This document shows, piece by piece, positions 1-8,000 of a stretch of DNA of 23,987 nt (position 1 is its first letter; every line of letters starts with the position of its first letter). The position numbers were made by a program, and so were the translations under genes. The stretch comes from Euryarchaeota archaeon UBA549 (GTDB lineage: Archaea; Thermoplasmatota; Poseidoniia; Poseidoniales; Poseidoniaceae). The stretch spans positions 26,021 to 50,007 of the forward strand of contig DAGF01000037.1 of NCBI GenBank assembly GCA_002495645.1, in the 5' to 3' direction. The notes under the pieces were generated by a model. That model was not told the origin of the DNA. It saw nothing but the letters and a program-made list of their open reading frames with translations, and searched no databases.

Positions 1-731
1 CGGGTTTGGAGCAAACGGCAAGCGTCGAGAACAGCGGCCATGGAGGAGGCGCAAGCAGCGTCCATGGCGTGATTGGGGCCTTGCAAATCCAACAGGTTGG
101 CCACGCGCCCTGAGACCACGTTGGCCAATTCACCGGGCATCGTGTCTTCATCAACCCGAGGCGTGCCCTCCAACATCGCATTGGTGAATCCGTCCGCCTT
201 GGTTTCGGGCAGGCCATGTTCCTTGGCCAAGGCCGTGGTGTGATTGGACCACACTCGGATGTTTGACATGTTGCGGTTCTCACCACCCAGGGCGTTAGCG
301 AACACAACGCCCGTTTTGGTGCGGTCGATGTCCTTGCTTTCGCCGCCATAGCCTGCGTGCTCAATGGCGTCGGCTGAAACGGTGACGGCCCACAACTGGC
401 ACGGGTCAATTTGAGGCAAGGTGCCAGGAGGCTGTCGCCAACGGCGCCAGTCAAACTCGGCATCGGCCACCAACGCTCCGATTTTTGCATAGGTGTACCC
501 TTCGGTGTGCTCGCCCGGACCGCCTTCCTTCCAAAAATGGTCAACTGGCCCCGGCCAGCGCCCTTCAGGAAGCGGTTTGATGCTCACTTTGGCGTCGAGG
601 ATGTTTTGCCAAAAGGCGTCGATGTCGTGGGCATCGGGCATGAGGGCGCCCAGGCCGATGACAGCAATGGGCTCGAACGGCCCCTGGTCAATTCCCTCGC
701 AGGGTTTGCCGTCTGCTGTGGTCAACGTCAT
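1..731 (-). CDS. Type I ketosynthase, PfaA/PKS-like (partial, C-terminus beyond window)
   Basis: This is the N-terminal 243 residues of a beta-ketoacyl synthase that runs off the window edge. It would condense acyl and malonyl units on an acyl carrier protein. Residues 20-32 read PIAVIGLGALMPD, the usual opening of a type I KS domain, followed by FWQNI and a GRW element. The nucleophile motif DAACASS lies at 224-230 with Cys227, preceded by SGRVANLLDLQGP. The wording PGELANVVSGRVAN around 199-212 is closer to PfaA of polyunsaturated fatty acid synthases than to stand-alone FabF. The KS begins almost at the N-terminus, so it is probably the first domain of a multidomain protein; the two His residues of the triad lie outside. 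The ATG at 729-731 is preceded by GAGGTG at 737-742, which overlaps the fabI stop codon, so the two genes should be translationally coupled. Seen: motifs and spacing. Inferred: PUFA/PKS-type assignment; a FabF-like or single-module PKS remains possible. Confidence 0.85.
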   Translation of the reverse strand, partial: MTLTTADGKPCEGIDQGPFEPIAVIGLGALMPDAHDIDAFWQNILDAKVSIKPLPEGRWPGPVDHFWKEGGPGEHTEGYTYAKIGALVADAEFDWRRWRQPPGTLPQIDPCQLWAVTVSADAIEHAGYGGESKDIDRTKTGVVFANALGGENRNMSNIRVWSNHTTALAKEHGLPETKADGFTNAMLEGTPRVDEDTMPGELANVVSGRVANLLDLQGPNHAMDAACASSMAAVLDACRLLQT

Positions 732-740
732 GGGGACACC

Positions 741-1532
741 TCAATTCATGATGCTCTCGGGCACCATCGTGATGGAGTAGCCTGCGTCCACGTACACGCA
801 CTGACCGGTGACGCCCGCTGAGAGCGGGCTGGCGAGCCAAAGGGTGGCGCCAGCGACGTCGGCTTGGCTTACGTTTCTTCGGAGAGGCGCGTTGGCTTCG
901 ACGTGGTCCAAAATCCTGTCAAAGCCAGGAATGCCGCTTGCTGCGATGGTGCGGATGGGTCCTGAAGAAATGGCGTTGACCCGATGGCCTTCGGGTCCGA
1001 GATGGCAGGCGAGTTCACGCGTCCAGCATTCCAAGGCTGCTTTTGCCATGGACATGATGCCATAACTGGGCACGAATCGGTTGGATGCAGCGTAAGTTAG
1101 GGTGATGGTGGAGGAGCCTGCATTGAGGTAGGGCAGGGCGTGCTTGAGGCAGCGTTGAAGTGAATTTGCTGAAATGGTCATGGCGGTGTTGATGTCATCG
1201 TCCTCCACGAACAAAATCGGACGGTCAAAGCAAGAGCGTGGGGCAAACCCGATCGCATGAACCAGAATGTCGGCTTTCTTCCCGGGATGGTCTGCAGCGA
1301 ATGCGGTGAAGAACTCCTGCGTGGTGCTGTCAGATGCAACGTCCAGCGGGTAGAATCCACCGATGGCAGGCAATTCGTCCTTCAGCTTGAAAACACGGCT
1401 CATGAAGCGCTTTTGGTAGCCCAAATACAGGGTGACGCCTGCCGCCGCCAACTGCTTGCAAATCGCCCATGCAATGGAGTCTTCACTGGCCACTCCAAAC
1501 ACAAAGGCCGTTTTACCTTCCAGTCCAAGCAT
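741..1532 (-). CDS. fabI: Enoyl-[acyl-carrier-protein] reductase (NADH), FabI type
   Basis: This enzyme reduces trans-2-enoyl-ACP in the last step of each fatty acid elongation cycle, in the cytoplasm. The 263-residue length is normal for FabI. It is a short-chain dehydrogenase fold with the FabI-specific divergent nucleotide motif GVASEDSIAWAI at 13-24. It also has LVHAIGFAP at 90-98, the catalytic pair Tyr147 and Tyr157 with Lys164 in the FabI spacing (YGIMSMAK at 157-164), and the substrate-loop signature GPIRTIAASGI at 191-201. GQCVYVDAGYSI at 243-254 closes the fold. The start has GGAGGC at 1538-1543 five bases upstream. The downstream ketosynthase begins 9 nt after the stop, so reductase and condensing enzyme form one unit. 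FabI is typical of bacteria and rare in archaea, which suggests past transfer. Family assignment is firm; the physiological product is unknown. Confidence 0.95.
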   Translation of the reverse strand: MLGLEGKTAFVFGVASEDSIAWAICKQLAAAGVTLYLGYQKRFMSRVFKLKDELPAIGGFYPLDVASDSTTQEFFTAFAADHPGKKADILVHAIGFAPRSCFDRPILFVEDDDINTAMTISANSLQRCLKHALPYLNAGSSTITLTYAASNRFVPSYGIMSMAKAALECWTRELACHLGPEGHRVNAISSGPIRTIAASGIPGFDRILDHVEANAPLRRNVSQADVAGATLWLASPLSAGVTGQCVYVDAGYSITMVPESIMN

Positions 1533-1553
1533 GAAATGCCTCCTTGGGGATTA

Positions 1554-1571
1554 GGTGTAGTGCGCTACACC
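1554..1571. promoter_or_regulatory. Palindrome in fabI leader, candidate operator
   Basis: GGTGTAG and CTACACC form a perfect 7-bp inverted repeat around a 4-base centre, 22 nt before the fabI start codon. If the TATA-like element at 1590-1597 is used, transcription would begin about 26 nt downstream of it, inside this palindrome. That is where a repressor site would block initiation. No regulator gene of an obvious family sits beside it. An mRNA hairpin just before the Shine-Dalgarno sequence is the alternative reading. Confidence 0.4.
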
Positions 1572-1589
1572 AAGCCTTTGAGTGTTGCC

Positions 1590-1597
1590 TATCAAAT
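1590..1597 (-). promoter_or_regulatory. TATA-like element for fabI-ketosynthase
   Basis: On the minus strand the bases read TTTGATAG, in the 117-base gap between the surface-protein gene and fabI. Nearly the same word (TTTGATAA) lies before the gene at 12699. The distance leaves room for a short leader of about 35 nt carrying the visible Shine-Dalgarno sequence. Assigned by eye only. Confidence 0.3.
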
Positions 1598-1649
1598 CGG
1601 GCCACATCGGCCGAGTTTACGACCCGACGTAAAGGACCGTTAACGCCCG

Positions 1650-2741
1650 TCAAAGGTCAGCGAAAACATCGTCAAATTCGTCGCCGTCATCGTCGTCGGA
1701 GAACAGGTCATCGAGTTCTGAAAGGTCGAGATCGTCTTCATCATCTTCGTCGAGGTCATCATCGATCTCAACAGGCGGGACATACATGGGTTGGGCATTG
1801 GCACGACGGCGCAGGGTTCGTGCGAGAGCCACCACGAAAATAAGACCGAAGAGCACGGCAGCACCAATGCTTCCGTACATGACGAGGGTGTCTTTGTCAA
1901 CCTCTTCCAGACCGCCACCAAGGCCACCTGCCGTGTTGGTGACCTCCAGTTGAACGGGAATGCTGACCTCGCTGACTGGAGCCTCTGCGTCCTGCTCGCT
2001 CTGAGCTTGGAACGTCACCTGGTAGCGCTCTTCTGCGGCGACTTCAGAAGGCGACCTGATGATCAGTTCACGCACCGTGGAAACACCGTCTTCTGCAACG
2101 TCCTCGGCCACAGAAGTGCCGCCAGGGAAGGAGAAGCCAGCCTCTTCGAGTTCGGCAACGTTCGTGATTGAAACACGGATTTTGTCGTCATCGTTGCCGT
2201 TGTTGCGGAATTGGAACGTGATCTTGACCTCCTCGCCCTCACTCATGGTGCGGGTGCTCTGGTCGGAGATGTCCAAATCGACCATGCCAAAGGAAGCGAT
2301 GTTCAAATCCCCGCTGACCGACGAATTGGACGCGAGGGCTTCAGGCCAATCCAACATGCCGACATTGGTTACGACGGCGTTCAACGTGAAGTCGTAGGAA
2401 AGTTCGGCTGAGAGGCGGATTTGCCCAGTGAAGGTGACCTTGAAGTCCTCTTCTTCTCCTGGGCCGAGGTCAAAGGTATCCTCTTCAAGCATCATGTCAA
2501 CCTCAAGCCCTTCCCACTCTTTTTCCACACTGATGGATTCTTGGAAGGAAGAGGGGTTCTTCACGGTGCACGTGATGTCGACCACCGGGTCGTTGAGCGG
2601 ATGAACGTTGAGTTCGGGCTGTTTTTCGTCGCAATCGATCTCAACTCCCGGAGCGGTTGGTGCTTGGGCTTGGGCAGTAGGAGCGAAACTGCACAGCATC
2701 AGTGCCACGACAAAGAATCCCAAACGGCGTGATGGAATCAT
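1650..2741 (-). CDS. Secreted membrane-anchored protein with Ig-like domains and acidic tail
   Basis: The family is not recognised by name. With the start at ATG 2739-2741 the 363-residue protein opens with a signal peptide (MIPSRRLGFFVVALML, Ala-rich cleavage region near residue 25). The open frame extends upstream, but the internal start is preceded by GGGAGGT and gives a clean signal peptide. Residues 30-270 are beta-rich and resemble tandem Ig-like/NEW3-type modules, with phrases such as ITCTVKNPS and VKITFQFRNNGNDDD that are typical of cell-surface spacer domains. One hydrophobic helix lies at about 285-307, followed by basic residues RRR and a cytoplasmic tail in which about 24 of the last 39 residues are Asp or Glu. 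Its architecture mirrors the end of the giant protein at 5058-10940. It is probably a surface structural or adhesion component. It ends the long minus-strand gene run, 83 nt after the TatD-like gene. Confidence 0.85.
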   Translation of the reverse strand: MIPSRRLGFFVVALMLCSFAPTAQAQAPTAPGVEIDCDEKQPELNVHPLNDPVVDITCTVKNPSSFQESISVEKEWEGLEVDMMLEEDTFDLGPGEEEDFKVTFTGQIRLSAELSYDFTLNAVVTNVGMLDWPEALASNSSVSGDLNIASFGMVDLDISDQSTRTMSEGEEVKITFQFRNNGNDDDKIRVSITNVAELEEAGFSFPGGTSVAEDVAEDGVSTVRELIIRSPSEVAAEERYQVTFQAQSEQDAEAPVSEVSIPVQLEVTNTAGGLGGGLEEVDKDTLVMYGSIGAAVLFGLIFVVALARTLRRRANAQPMYVPPVEIDDDLDEDDEDDLDLSELDDLFSDDDDGDEFDDVFADL

Positions 2742-2824
2742 GGCCCTCAAACCTCCCTGTTGATTCTCTTTCATCAATGTGATGGGAAGTTGATGCCCAA
2801 GCAGAGGATTCGCCAAGGAACCCA

Positions 2825-3691
2825 TCATTCGCCGTAAACTCGGTTTGGCAAAGCACTGTGGGTGTTCCACATCACCTCCTCATCAACGCCAGCGGCGAGG
2901 AGTTGCTGTGTTCGTTTTGGGACGGTTTTGGGCCCGAGAACAGCGCCTGGCCTTCGCGGGTCGTCCATGTAGTCCGTTTCGAGGAAAAAACCGTTTTTGG
3001 CCATGGAATGCGTCTCAACCAACCGCTCCAAGGCACCTTTACCGCACAGCACGCTGGGCGTTAAGCCGTGGGTGTGGGCTTCACGAACATCGGGAGGTGA
3101 ATAATGGCGAATCAGTTTCCTCAAATCCATGCCTTGGCGCAGCGCCCGTTTGGCCAAATCGGGATACGTGTCTTCGCTTTCGCCCTCCACATGCAATTGA
3201 AGCGGTAAGCCCTCTTGAGCAGCCAAATGCATCGTTTCATCCAGAAGTTCGTTTGAAAGGTCCCAAATCTCGTCCGAGACCGGCCAATGCGGCCGACCGA
3301 CCTCACCGATGGCATGAGCTTGGCCCTCGTGAACAAAAGCCAACGCCGCTTCAATGGAATGCCGGTAATTCTCAACCGCACGCTCCTTCCCAGCGTCGCC
3401 GTCTTCGGACACCCAGCGCTCAAATTGATGAGCGAAGGCGGCAGGGTGCGGGCCCAGCACCACTCGAACACCGAGACCGACCTCATCGCGCACCGATTGC
3501 GCCATGCTCAGCGTGTCGGCGTAGGCCGTTTGATGGCCCTCCAAGGTCTCGGGAGGAGCAGCGAAGTCGGGGCAGTGAACGAGGACCAAATCGGTCCCCC
3601 CTACGCGCTGAAAGGAACGAGCGGCCTCAAGGAACAAACCCTTGCGATTGAGGTGAAAGTGGTTGTCCAAAATCGGACCGTCATAGACCAT
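2825..3691 (-). CDS. TatD-related metal-dependent hydrolase
   Basis: This is a 288-residue TIM-barrel amidohydrolase of the archaeal TatD-related branch. The metal ligands expected for the family are visible in order: His11 and His13 in DNHFHLN, Glu130 in IGEVGRP, His167 in LQLHVEG, His196 in RHYSPP and Asp240 in LETDYMDDP. TatD proteins are divalent-metal nucleases or deoxyribonucleases, but the archaeal relatives are largely uncharacterised, so the substrate is open. There is no signal peptide, so it should be cytoplasmic. The ATG at 3689-3691 has GAGGGAG just upstream in the 9-nt gap after the TBP-like gene, which points to co-transcription. Family confidence is high; function beyond 'hydrolase' is inference. 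Confidence 0.85.
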   Translation of the reverse strand: MVYDGPILDNHFHLNRKGLFLEAARSFQRVGGTDLVLVHCPDFAAPPETLEGHQTAYADTLSMAQSVRDEVGLGVRVVLGPHPAAFAHQFERWVSEDGDAGKERAVENYRHSIEAALAFVHEGQAHAIGEVGRPHWPVSDEIWDLSNELLDETMHLAAQEGLPLQLHVEGESEDTYPDLAKRALRQGMDLRKLIRHYSPPDVREAHTHGLTPSVLCGKGALERLVETHSMAKNGFFLETDYMDDPRRPGAVLGPKTVPKRTQQLLAAGVDEEVMWNTHSALPNRVYGE

Positions 3692-3700
3692 GCGGCTCCC

Positions 3701-4243
3701 TCAAATTCGGTCGACGAAAAAGCCCCTGTCGCTGAACAAGCCGTTCCAATACACCGCCGCCATGGCCACCATGTTGGGGTGGCGAGCATCGGCGACGATG
3801 CACTTGCCGTTGGGCCACATCTGAACGGTCAAGCTGTGTCGCGTGTCCGTCAAGGTGGTGCACCCGAGGCGGGCATCAAACTCGGCTGTTCCCGATGGCA
3901 GGCTGGCCGGGATGGCTTGCAAGTTGAGCGCACGGTCAAATTGGAACGAAACGACGACCGGTCCCATTTCTGCGACCAGCCCGCTGTCGTCCATACCCAT
4001 GCGAAGCAGGAGTTCCTTGGCAGCGGCACGGGCGGCTTCAACGCGATGCGTGCCGTGGACGACGATACGACCTTCTTCATCGATGACCAAGGTCGCCCGT
4101 GGGCGTTCCATCGCCTTGATGACCACGCCGCTGTTGCGCTGGCCGCCCACCTCAGCGACGACCGTGTCATGATTCAGAGGCGTTGGGCAGACGAAGCGAA
4201 CCAGTTGATTTTCAACGCGAACGTCAATCGAACCGGTGGCCAT
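3701..4243 (-). CDS. Divergent TBP-fold protein (two TBP-like repeats)
   Basis: I align this 180-residue protein by eye to archaeal TATA-box-binding protein, as two repeats. Repeat 1 (about 6-83) begins IDVRVEN, like the LRIEN of TBP, and contains ERPRATLVIDEEGRIVVHG followed by an Ala-rich helix, matching the DPK...LLIFSSGKLVVTGAKS segment. Repeat 2 (about 93-170) has FQFDRALNLQAIPASLP and MWPNGKCIVADARHP in the matching places. The phenylalanines that TBP wedges into DNA are missing from these positions: repeat 1 lacks the FPG loop and has VIDEEG where TBP has IFSSG. A standard promoter-binding role is therefore doubtful. It begins 1 nt after the stop of the upstream gene, whose final Glu codons supply the GGAGGAG ribosome site. 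Alternatives are another helix-grip or TBP-domain protein. The fold call is inference from a manual alignment. Confidence 0.65.
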   Translation of the reverse strand: MATGSIDVRVENQLVRFVCPTPLNHDTVVAEVGGQRNSGVVIKAMERPRATLVIDEEGRIVVHGTHRVEAARAAAKELLLRMGMDDSGLVAEMGPVVVSFQFDRALNLQAIPASLPSGTAEFDARLGCTTLTDTRHSLTVQMWPNGKCIVADARHPNMVAMAAVYWNGLFSDRGFFVDRI

Positions 4244-4244
4244 G

Positions 4245-5048
4245 CTACTCCTCCTCCGTGTCCATCGTGTGGGTCAATGTTGATGAAATCTCCTCAGGCA
4301 AGGGCCCCGCCATTAACGCGTTCAACATCGCCTCCGCATGCGGGCGGTGCACCACCAGGAGAAGGGTGGCGTCCTCGCCTTCGCTCGCCCGAAGCTCAGC
4401 GAGAGCTCCTCGAATGCGGGCGGCATAGCGAGCATTTCTGCGTTGAGCCAGTTCAGGGGTGCTCAGCCACTCGGATAAGTCCCACCAAGCAGCGGCCAGT
4501 ACGCTTGCTGTGGCGTAATCCACCGATTGGCCTTTGGGTGGAGGTTGGGCGTTGAAGAGATGATGTTTCACGCTCTTCTTCCATCGCTTACCGACCCGAA
4601 TCATGCCGAGCAGTTTCTTCCAATGCGATACGGCTCGAGCCTCTTGTGTCAAGTAGTCGCCCCAGTCCTCATCGTCGGCCAATGGTTCGATGAAAAAGAC
4701 GGGTCTGTTGTGCCGCTCTGCGTTGCGTTGCAGTCGGCGTGGTTCTGGGTCAGGAAAGCGCCCTCCTTGCAAGTTTTCCAAGGTGGAAATGCCTTCAACA
4801 TACTTCCCAAAGGCCCCACCTGAAAGCATGGCATGGGTCAGATTGACACCTTGCGATTCCGCCTCATCAGCTTCTTCCTGAATCCAGAGGTCGACCACAT
4901 CGGGCGACTCGAGCAGGGCCAAGCCGTGCCAGGCTGCACGAGGTCGCATGGCATTGGGATAGACCACCGTGGGCATCGTACCGTGGAGGATCACGGTGCC
5001 GCCGTCCGGGTCTTCCCAGACCGGATCGGTCCAACCATCGGAAGACAT
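4245..5048 (-). CDS. Conserved-looking cytoplasmic protein of unknown function
   Basis: I do not recognise this 267-residue protein with confidence. It has no signal peptide or membrane helix. The N-terminus reads GGTVILHGTMPTVVYP, the middle is rich in Trp, Lys and Arg (WKKLLGMIRVGKRWKKSVKHH at about 143-163, basic), and the end has ARYAARIRGALAEL followed by LLLVVHRPHAEAMLNAL. The pairing of an N-terminal GT-x-P strand with a C-terminal 'RxxxMAxRI...VV-x-x-x-H' segment is faintly like TraB/PrgY proteins, but the GTAH motif is not intact, so I would not name it so. It starts 9 nt after the giant surface-protein gene, with GAGGCGG as ribosome site. It is 1 nt from the TBP-like gene, so it is likely made together with both. 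Confidence 0.75.
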   Translation of the reverse strand: MSSDGWTDPVWEDPDGGTVILHGTMPTVVYPNAMRPRAAWHGLALLESPDVVDLWIQEEADEAESQGVNLTHAMLSGGAFGKYVEGISTLENLQGGRFPDPEPRRLQRNAERHNRPVFFIEPLADDEDWGDYLTQEARAVSHWKKLLGMIRVGKRWKKSVKHHLFNAQPPPKGQSVDYATASVLAAAWWDLSEWLSTPELAQRRNARYAARIRGALAELRASEGEDATLLLVVHRPHAEAMLNALMAGPLPEEISSTLTHTMDTEEE

Positions 5049-5057
5049 CGAGCCGCC

Positions 5058-8000
5058 TCACTGGTTGTTGACCCAGTCTTGGAGGGATTCAACGGTCCAT
5101 CCTTGGTCGAAGTAACCTTGGATTTCCTCTTGGGTCCATTGCGGGAAGGTCTGCATGGCACGAGCCATCTCCGGGTCGACATCAGCGGGGATTTCAGCAA
5201 GCACCTTGCTCTCCGTGTAGCCCGTATCGTCATCATCCTCATACTCGTCATCGAGCATGGAAGCGCCTCCACCACGACGGGCGAGCACCAAAACCAAGGT
5301 ACCCAGAACACCAATGACCACGACGAGAATGACCACAATGAGCAACAAGTTGCTCGAGTCTTCCTCGGCTTGGACCTTGACATTGAACACATCTGCCCAC
5401 TGTCCCTGTGACCCATCGTAGATGTTCTCGCTGGAGCCGTTGAGGCTGATGGTGTAGTACATGCCCGTCGTTTGCGCAGCAAACGGTGCAAGAGTGACCT
5501 CGACCCAATCGCTCACTTCTTGAATACCAAGTTCTGGGGTGGAGACCGTGTCTTCAACAACGGGTGTGCCACTGTCGGTGACGGACTTGATGACCAACTC
5601 AGCGACGCCGGCCATCGAACCGGTGTTCTTCACCTTGATTCGGAGTTTCATGCTCTCACCAACACGTGGGTCATCGCTGAGCAACACGTCTTGAATCTCA
5701 AAGGTCGCTTTCTCCTCGATGAAGGTGTATTGCGACTTGTGCTGAGCTTGGCCGGAGAAGATGGGCAGAATAGAGCCGTCTTCCTGTGGACCTCCACCCA
5801 AACGTACCGTTGAACCGGCGGAGTCGGCACCAGAGACCCAGAACACCAGGGTGGGTTGCTGTTGCGCATTCACTTCAGCATCAAACACCCGCGGCTCATC
5901 ATCTGAAAGTGGCCAGAGGTCCAAACAGGTCGCCGTAGCGAGGTATCCATCGCCCAAGGTACTGAGCGAGAGGGTTTCTGACGAGGGTTCGAAGCCAAAG
6001 TACTCGGCGTACTCCGACCACGGCGTGTAGTCGATGGTGTTGCTGTAGAACATCCAGTTGACTTGGAGATCACCGGGGAACATGGCTTCCTGCTCCTTGA
6101 TTTGCAGTTGAATGTCAACACAGTGGTAGTTGGCCGTGGACAAGGTGTTGGAGATGATGCGGTCATTCGCACCTGCAGGAAGGGCGCCCTTCTCGGCCAG
6201 CCATGTGTTGGAAAGCACCTCGGGAGGTGTTCGGTCAACCTTGAGGGTGAATTCACCGCATCCATAGGACGTGGAGGTCGCACACAACGCCGCCGTGAAG
6301 TCTTCAGCACCATCGGGCAGGTTGATGAGTTGGTAGGTGTAGGTGTACTCGTTGGTGAACACGGGTGCCGTGATGTTGATGTCAAACACACCACCTGTGA
6401 AGGTGTGGGTGATGGTTTCACCCGGTGTTGAGATGTAACCCTTGGCAAAGTTCTCGGCAGCATCCTGACGTACAATTTCCATCGTCAATTCAACTTCAGG
6501 GTTGATGTAGACGCTGTCGTAGATACCTTCTCGGAAGGCGAACTGCCCGGTGAATCGGACCGTGTCGCCAGCGAAGATGAAGCCTTGACGTACATCGCTG
6601 GTGAACGGTTCACTTACGTCTTCAAACATCGGGGTGACCATGAGGTTGTTGACCTCGTCGGTGCGGAAGTCAAGCTGCATGCCGTCGCTGTAGCGCCAGA
6701 TTTGGATGTAGCGGCCGGGCACACCCGAAAGCATCGTGTAGAGCGGGTTGTCAAGGTCCTGCATCTGCAATTTGGGCTCGATGTCCTTGCCGTCCATGCC
6801 GACAATTCCCCAATCGATTCGAATAGGGATGTTGAGGATAAAGTCCGATTCGAACGGGTCGATGAGGGCCGTGTTGTCCATGGTGAGCATGGTCGGTCCA
6901 ACATCACCGTCGTAGACGATGTCAATGTGGGGGCTGTCGGTCCATGCGGTTTGGTTGCGTGGGAAGTACCAGACGGTCATATCGTCGCCGGTCTTGTCGA
7001 GGTTGACCTGGAAGAAGTCGACATCTCGCCAACCGTTGTCGTCGCTTGCCTCAAGGATGAGGTGGTAAGTGTTACCAGCGTACATGGTTTGGTTCCACGT
7101 ACCGTCCCACTGCAATTCATTGGAGTTCAAGAACGGGTTGCCTTTTGAGTCCTCGATGAAGAAGTTGCGAATCACCGGGCTCTTGGACGACATGGACACA
7201 TAGGTGACCTGGTCGTTGCCAAAGCCGGGCCCGCCTCCGTCAATCGGGTTGCCTGCGAGGTCATAGCCTTCAATCCAAATGGAGACCTTGCCTTCGAGAC
7301 CTTCGTTGGCGGCGTCACTGTAGACGCCCGAGTAATTTGCGATGGGCGCCGCACCATCACTGTTGATGGTGAGGGTTACGTATTCGTCTGCATCGGGGAG
7401 ACCGTCCTCGTTCGTGTCGTGGTCGTGCTCAACCCAGTAGTGCATGTCAAGGGTGGCAGGGGGGTTGGGAATGTCTCGGCTCGACATACGGATTTGTTGT
7501 GTATTTTGCGGCACAACCCACGTGTCGTCGAGGAGCGTTCTCCAGTTTGTGTCGACGTTGGAATCGGTACCCGGACTCAGGACCTGCAGGTCAAGGAGGT
7601 CTGGCTCGAGGGTATCGATGGTGATGTCGAACGGAATGGCGCAGGTCTCATCAGGGTTGTACTGCGATGGAGGACACAACAAATCGCCACCTTCGTAGCC
7701 TCGTACGGCAAAGCGGTACGTTTCGCTACCGGCTGCTGCACCAAGGTCGACGTTCCAGTTGAAGTCGCCGCCGATGACGCCCGAGCGGTTCGCCACTTCT
7801 TCCCACTCCACGGTGATGTTGCCGTCAGTGGTGTTGACGTGCTTGAGTTCAAGCACAAGGAAATACAAACTTGGGTCGGGGGCCTCGTTCAAGTCTTCGA
7901 GGCGGATTTGACCGATGAGATTGATGTCTTGGCCGGATTCAGCACCGGTCAACGCTTGCGTAGCGCCGATGCTGTTCTGCAGCTCAAACGAGGTGATACC

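Noticed and set aside
2742..2870. N-terminal extension of the smaller surface protein to an ATG at 2870
   Set aside because: It would bury the signal peptide 43 residues inside the protein and overlap the TatD-like gene; the ATG at 2741 has its own ribosome site.
3287..4555. Open frame of about 420 codons on the plus strand across the TatD-like, TBP-like and unknown genes
   Set aside because: It spans three convincing minus-strand genes with tight spacing and ribosome sites, and its translation is low-complexity with no recognisable fold.
4245..5048. Assignment of the unknown protein to the TraB/PrgY family
   Set aside because: Only a loose resemblance at both ends; the GTAH motif and the conserved Glu pattern are not intact.
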